From Hallerella sp963656065 (GTDB lineage: Bacteria; Fibrobacterota; Fibrobacteria; Fibrobacterales; Fibrobacteraceae), in NCBI GenBank assembly GCA_963656065.1, contig CAVKGV010000006.1, positions 98,540-162,539 on the forward strand: a stretch of 64,000 nt of DNA. Direction: 5' to 3'. The position numbers were made by a program, and so were the translations under genes. Shown piece after piece: positions 60,181 to 64,000 of the stretch (the stretch's first letter is position 1; each line of letters opens with the position of its first letter). The notes under the pieces were generated by a model that saw only the letters and a program-made list of their open reading frames with translations, did not search any database and had not been told where the DNA came from.

Positions 60181-61665
60181 ATGAAATTCGCTTTTTTCGG
60201 GATTTTCATTCTTTCCGCATCGCTTTTCGCAAACGAGATGTGCGCATCCCTCTGCAAGCCCTGCACGGAAAATTCAACAGATTCTACGTGTATCCGAATC
60301 GACTCGCTCTGCCATTGCAACGCCCTTCTCGACAGCATTGAACGGGCAAGTCTTTTGGAGCAACAGTTCAAAGCGCAGGAAACGGAAAAGCTAGCCCAAA
60401 ACATCCAGGACAGCTGCAACACGGAATTTTGCGCCTTTCAAATCACATTTTCCGACGATACGCTGAGCGGTTTTCAAAAGGCAAAGATTCCCGTTTCCAA
60501 AAAGAAGTTAAAGTCCTATAAAATCAGCCCCGAGGATTCAAGCATAAAGGATTCGGCAAATTCAGAACCGCTTTTGGCTTTGAGCGACGACTGCAAAAAT
60601 TTTTGCACTTTCTGCCCAGCCGAAAAATCCGCCGACAGCAACTGCATCCGAATCGAGAACATTTGCGGCTGCACCGCATTTGCCGAGCAGGAGCTCCGCC
60701 TCGCCGAGAAAGCCAAGGCGGACAGCATCCAAAAGCTCCAGGACTTTATCCAGCGCAACGAGCAATTAAAAGCGACCGCGGATTCTATCTATTCCTATTC
60801 CACGGCGACGCAGGATTCCTCGTTTTTCATCACGCTCCGCAAGGAAGACTTTTTACTTATCGACATCCGCAAGGCAGAAGAAAAAAAGCCCGATACGTCC
60901 ACCACGACAAATGCGATCATTTCCGTTCCGCAAGATACAACGGCGAAGCTGAGCGACTCGCTCCGCGTTTTACCCAAAAAGGAAACGAACAAGAACGACA
61001 AACCTGTTTCGATAACGGCGAACAACACGCAAGATCATTGGAGAGTGCTTTATCTCGGGCTGTCGCTGCATGTCGGGCAGATTTACGACAATGGCCTTGC
61101 CGGAAAAGACGTCTCGCGCAACGGGAGCATCGCGACAGGACTCGGCATCTTCATCCGGACATATTTTTACAAATACGGTTCGTTCCAATTCGGAGCGAAT
61201 GCGGTCTATCAGTATGCGGATTACGACATACTGAACCTCGTCGGCCGTTACAGCGACAATGATTTTGACGCAGGAATCCAATATCACAACTTGATCGCGG
61301 AATTTCCGCTGGAGTTCCGCTTCGGCTTCCCGACGTGGAAAGGTTTTAGCCCGTTCTTCAGCTATAATTTCAACATTCGCAAGCCGATTTACGCCTGGTA
61401 CAACTGGTATGTCGAAGGCTACGGCTATACTACTGATTATTATTATAAAAGTTACGGTGACGGCTGGGACAGCTGGGATTCCAGTCCATATGAAGCAAAA
61501 GACTTTGAATTTACGGGCTACTTCGGATTCGGTCTGGAAATTTTCCGCCACTTTTCCCTGGAATTCCAATGGCTACTGCATGCCATTAGCACATATTCCG
61601 ACAATACGACAAAGCCTTACGACACCGACGATACGTGGCAAATAAAACTCGATATCGCTTTCTAG
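60181..61665 (+). CDS. Envelope protein: two Cys modules, linker and C-terminal beta-barrel-like domain
   Basis: 494 residues. Signal peptide MKFAFFGIFILSASLFANE. Two copies of a six-Cys module: residues 21-46 (C-x3-C-x2-C-x8-C-x6-C-x-C, with CIRIDSLCHC) and about 137-163 (C-x3-C-x2-C-x9-C-x6-C-x-C, with CIRIENICGC). A helical/Ser-Thr linker follows, then from about 290 aromatic strands (WRVLYLGLSLHVGQIYD, FGANAVYQYADYDIL, FPLEFRFGFPTWKGFSPFFSYNFNI, FGFGLEIFRHFSLEFQW) ending KLDIAF. Looks like an outer-membrane barrel with a disulfide- or metal-rich head. Unknown family; operon position 3. Confidence 0.8.
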   Translation: MKFAFFGIFILSASLFANEMCASLCKPCTENSTDSTCIRIDSLCHCNALLDSIERASLLEQQFKAQETEKLAQNIQDSCNTEFCAFQITFSDDTLSGFQKAKIPVSKKKLKSYKISPEDSSIKDSANSEPLLALSDDCKNFCTFCPAEKSADSNCIRIENICGCTAFAEQELRLAEKAKADSIQKLQDFIQRNEQLKATADSIYSYSTATQDSSFFITLRKEDFLLIDIRKAEEKKPDTSTTTNAIISVPQDTTAKLSDSLRVLPKKETNKNDKPVSITANNTQDHWRVLYLGLSLHVGQIYDNGLAGKDVSRNGSIATGLGIFIRTYFYKYGSFQFGANAVYQYADYDILNLVGRYSDNDFDAGIQYHNLIAEFPLEFRFGFPTWKGFSPFFSYNFNIRKPIYAWYNWYVEGYGYTTDYYYKSYGDGWDSWDSSPYEAKDFEFTGYFGFGLEIFRHFSLEFQWLLHAISTYSDNTTKPYDTDDTWQIKLDIAF

Positions 61666-61678
61666 GGGAGATTTCTTT

Positions 61679-62494
61679 ATGTACAAAAATTTTGCAAAAC
61701 TTTCGCTATTCGCCGCCATCGCCATTTTCGCCATCGGTTGCAGCGATGAGAACGCCTTCTCCGCCGCCGAAGATAAAATCGACGAAGAAGTCGCCCATCA
61801 GGAATGGAGAATGTCTTACGACCAAAGACAGAGCAGCTCATCTGCAAACGAAGAAGCCGCTTGCTTTTACGGAACTTCCTCGCATACGGATTCCTGGTGC
61901 TGCACAAATTACGGCTACCAGTGCTATAAAAGCAGCTCCTCGACAAGCGAAGCGAACGCCTGCTATTACGGGACATCAACGCACTCCGATTATTGGTGCT
62001 GCAGCAACTATGGATACAGGTGCAACAGTTATTCCAGTTCCAGTGCGTATTATTACTATTACTCCAGCTCTAGCGCAAGCTATTACACGGAAAAAGCAAA
62101 ATCCCTGACATTTACGCTCACCTACTACAAGCAAAGAGTGATGTTTGACGAATATAGCCTTAACGACGGCGATCCGGAAATTTCGTTCAAGCTCAAGTTT
62201 GTAAACATCACGGGCGACACGACGACAAAAAGCACAGGACTTTTGCTCGACCTGTCCGATCAAGGTTCCTGGTCGGGGACAAAATCAAAAACATTCGCCG
62301 TCCCCGCCAACACGGAAAAAATCTATGTATGTCCGAGCGTTATCGACGAGGACGTACTTTTCGATGACGATTACAGCTCGGGCTATTGCTATGGCAAAAG
62401 CTATGTCGGCTACCTAGGCGATTACGAAGAAGTCTATCAGTCCGACTACGAAAGCAGCAAATACTACCTCGAATGGAACTGGTATCTGTATTAA
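61679..62494 (+). CDS. Lipoprotein with tandem four-Cys modules and Ser/Tyr linker
   Basis: 271 residues. Lipobox FAIGC (Cys 21). Two nearly identical modules: residues 62-82 (CFYGTSSHTDSWCCTNYGYQ then C) and 95-115 (CYYGTSTHSDYWCCSNYGYR then C), i.e. C-x11-CC-x6-C, separated by a poly-Ser linker; then a Ser/Tyr run (SSSSAYYYYYSSSSASYY) and a beta-sandwich-like C-terminal domain (SLTFTLTYYKQRVMFDEYSL ...). Possibly a ligand- or carbohydrate-binding surface protein. Operon position 4. Confidence 0.82.
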   Translation: MYKNFAKLSLFAAIAIFAIGCSDENAFSAAEDKIDEEVAHQEWRMSYDQRQSSSSANEEAACFYGTSSHTDSWCCTNYGYQCYKSSSSTSEANACYYGTSTHSDYWCCSNYGYRCNSYSSSSAYYYYYSSSSASYYTEKAKSLTFTLTYYKQRVMFDEYSLNDGDPEISFKLKFVNITGDTTTKSTGLLLDLSDQGSWSGTKSKTFAVPANTEKIYVCPSVIDEDVLFDDDYSSGYCYGKSYVGYLGDYEEVYQSDYESSKYYLEWNWYLY

Positions 62495-62518
62495 AAAAAT
62501 CACAAAACGAGCAACATC

Positions 62519-62725
62519 ATGAAAAAACTTATCGCAATCCTCAGCCTTTTCTTCTTGCTTTTCCTTTCCAGCTGCGCAGTCGTCGGTTGGCACAAGCAGG
62601 GAGTCAGCGACTTCGAAACGGAAAACGCTCTCGCCCAATGCGAATACGAAGCAGGCATTAACCATGTCCAGCGCGGCGATTTCGTTTCAAATTGCATGAA
62701 ACGTCAGGGTTTCCGCTGGTATTGA
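62519..62725 (+). CDS. Small lipoprotein
   Basis: 68 residues. Signal and lipobox in MKKLIAILSLFFLLFLSSC, then a short mature part with two cysteines (CEYEAGINHVQRGDFVSNC) and the end MKRQGFRWY, reminiscent of small YecR-like lipoproteins. Last gene of the operon. Confidence 0.75.
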   Translation: MKKLIAILSLFFLLFLSSCAVVGWHKQGVSDFETENALAQCEYEAGINHVQRGDFVSNCMKRQGFRWY

Positions 62726-62778
62726 TGTTTTCGGCAGCGGTAATGACAATACTGTTCGTGACGGATTAGGGTTAGAAA

Positions 62779-64000
62779 ATGAAAAAAGAAAAGTCTTTTG
62801 AAGAAGAATTCAATATCTGCATTAAAGCAAACATCCCAATTGTTCAAGTTTGCACATACGAGTGGGAACGACTGCAAAGTTATTGCATTAAAGCGGCCAA
62901 AAGGGAGAAACGCAAATTCTTTCTTTGGGGACAAATAAATGGGATGTGCGAATACGACTTGAAAAACGAATCATTTGGTTCTTATGATAGCGAAAACGAT
63001 CCCTTAAAGATTTTGCAATGGTTTACCGATCCCCAACAAACTGAGTTAATTATCCTATTAGAAGACTTTCATCCTTTTCTAGAAAATGCAGAAATACTTC
63101 GACAACTCAGGGAAAGTTTTCGAATACAAAGAAGTTCGCATAAAACTCTACTTTTCCAAACGCTAACCTATTCACCCACAAAAGATCTTGAAAAAGAAGT
63201 TCCTGTTTTAGATTTACCACTTCCTCAAACAGAAGAACTTCGAAAAATTTTTGACTGCGTAACCGATGAACTTGATAGAGATCATTATCCTGGAATGAAC
63301 TCTCCAGATCTTAAAGAAATCCTCGATGCCAGTCTAGGTTTAAGCAGTTCCGAAGCGGAATGGACCTATCGGAAAATTATTGCAGAAAAAGGAAGAATTA
63401 CCAAATACGAAATTCCAGATATCATCAACGCCAAAGAAGCCATCATCAAAAAAGATGGAATTCTTGAATATTTTCATCCAGAATCAAACTTCAATAGTAT
63501 CGGAGGATTAGATAAATTAAAAGAATGGCTAAACAAACGCGGAACAGCCTTTTCCCAAAATGCAGAAAGTTTTGGTCTTCCGATTCCAAAAGGGATTTTA
63601 TTATTAGGGATTCCCGGTTGCGGGAAAAGCCTTACAGCAAAAACCATAGCCAATGAGTGGCATTTTCCACTTCTTAAATTTGATTTGGGAAAAGTGTTTG
63701 GAAGCCTAGTCGGAGAAAGCGAATCAAATATGAGGAGAGCTCTTTCCTTGGCCGAAACAATCTCTCCGTCCATCCTTTGGATAGATGAAATAGAAAAAGG
63801 ATTAAGCGGCGTAAAAAATTCTTCAAATGGAGACAGCGGTACAAGTTCTCGCGTATTCGGAACATTTCTCACTTGGATGCAAGAGAAGAAAAGAAAAGTT
63901 TTTGTTATTGCTACAGCAAACAATATAGACGCTCTACCACCAGAACTTTTACGAAAAGGACGATTTGACGAGATCTTTTTTGTTGACCTTCCAAACAAAG
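62779..64000 (+). CDS. AAA+ ATPase (Ycf46-like), truncated by the window end
   Basis: 407 residues so far, no stop before 64000. An N-terminal domain of about 240 residues (IVQVCTYEWERLQSYCIKAAKR, IILLEDFHPFLENAEILRQL) resembles the first part of Ycf46/Spastin-like AAA proteins. Walker A GILLLGIPGCGKSLTAKTI, Walker B SPSILWIDEIEKGLSG, sensor VIATANNIDALPPELLRKGRFDEIFFVDLP with arginine-finger region. AT-richer than upstream genes. Role unknown; related proteins remodel protein or nucleic-acid complexes. Confidence 0.9.
   Translation, partial: MKKEKSFEEEFNICIKANIPIVQVCTYEWERLQSYCIKAAKREKRKFFLWGQINGMCEYDLKNESFGSYDSENDPLKILQWFTDPQQTELIILLEDFHPFLENAEILRQLRESFRIQRSSHKTLLFQTLTYSPTKDLEKEVPVLDLPLPQTEELRKIFDCVTDELDRDHYPGMNSPDLKEILDASLGLSSSEAEWTYRKIIAEKGRITKYEIPDIINAKEAIIKKDGILEYFHPESNFNSIGGLDKLKEWLNKRGTAFSQNAESFGLPIPKGILLLGIPGCGKSLTAKTIANEWHFPLLKFDLGKVFGSLVGESESNMRRALSLAETISPSILWIDEIEKGLSGVKNSSNGDSGTSSRVFGTFLTWMQEKKRKVFVIATANNIDALPPELLRKGRFDEIFFVDLPNK

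Overview
The window looks like a chromosomal segment of a Fibrobacter-type bacterium (phylum Fibrobacterota). The evidence is two proteins with the Fibrobacter major paralogous (FISUMP) domain (1743-2639, 12244-13089), several lipoproteins with poly-serine linkers after the lipobox, a secreted GH10 xylanase with a C-terminal sorting-type domain (47098-48963), and families of short intergenic repeats. The species cannot be fixed from sequence alone. No rRNA, CRISPR array or insertion sequence was seen; there is one tRNA (Val, CAC).

Layout. 1-2639: envelope and hypothetical genes, a CDF metal exporter and a FISUMP lipoprotein. 3196-7135: a tight operon purU - membrane protein - pyrE - lipoprotein - outer-membrane protein. 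7523-10787: Na/Pi symporter, coaE and purC. 10836-14537: a leftward set made of the C-terminal third of a Tc-toxin A subunit, a FISUMP lipoprotein and a glycosyltransferase whose start is frameshifted. 14610-26050: TIM-barrel-like lipoprotein, putP, SNF2 helicase, a TolC/HlyD pair, an LRAT-fold membrane protein, tRNA-Val, a PTS-IIA protein and aroD. 26175-29835: cobalamin riboswitch, BtuB-type receptor and a beta-propeller lipoprotein, probably a vitamin B12 uptake unit. 30094-32403: glutamate synthase small-subunit-like enzyme and a tyrosine recombinase. 32620-43085: leftward RHS/YD-repeat operon of about 10.5 kb: two giant Sec-exported proteins arranged like TcB and TcC, a small secreted protein in front and a lipoprotein behind. 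43515-48963: carB with an attenuator-like leader, and the xylanase.

49627-55608 holds a distinctive operon: SDR oxidoreductase, cysteine-synthase-like enzyme, LanC-like protein, cystathionine-gamma-synthase-like enzyme and a MalY/PatB-type C-S lyase/aminotransferase. It is preceded by a palindrome over the promoter and a 13-codon reading frame with two Cys codons. A thioether-forming enzyme fold among sulfur amino-acid enzymes suggests an undescribed small-molecule or protein thioether/thiol pathway; this is the best candidate for a new system, with the RHS/Tc pieces second.

56552-64000: a coiled-coil membrane protein, small conserved-looking ORFs, a structured region possibly encoding an ncRNA, a five-gene operon of envelope proteins (transglutaminase-like lipoprotein, lipoproteins with duplicated Cys modules, barrel protein) and the start of an AAA+ ATPase cut by the window edge. 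Base composition is uneven: about 12.2-13.6, 32.6-34.7, 40.2-42.9 and 62.8-64 kb are clearly AT-richer than the rest, consistent with acquired or fast-changing DNA.
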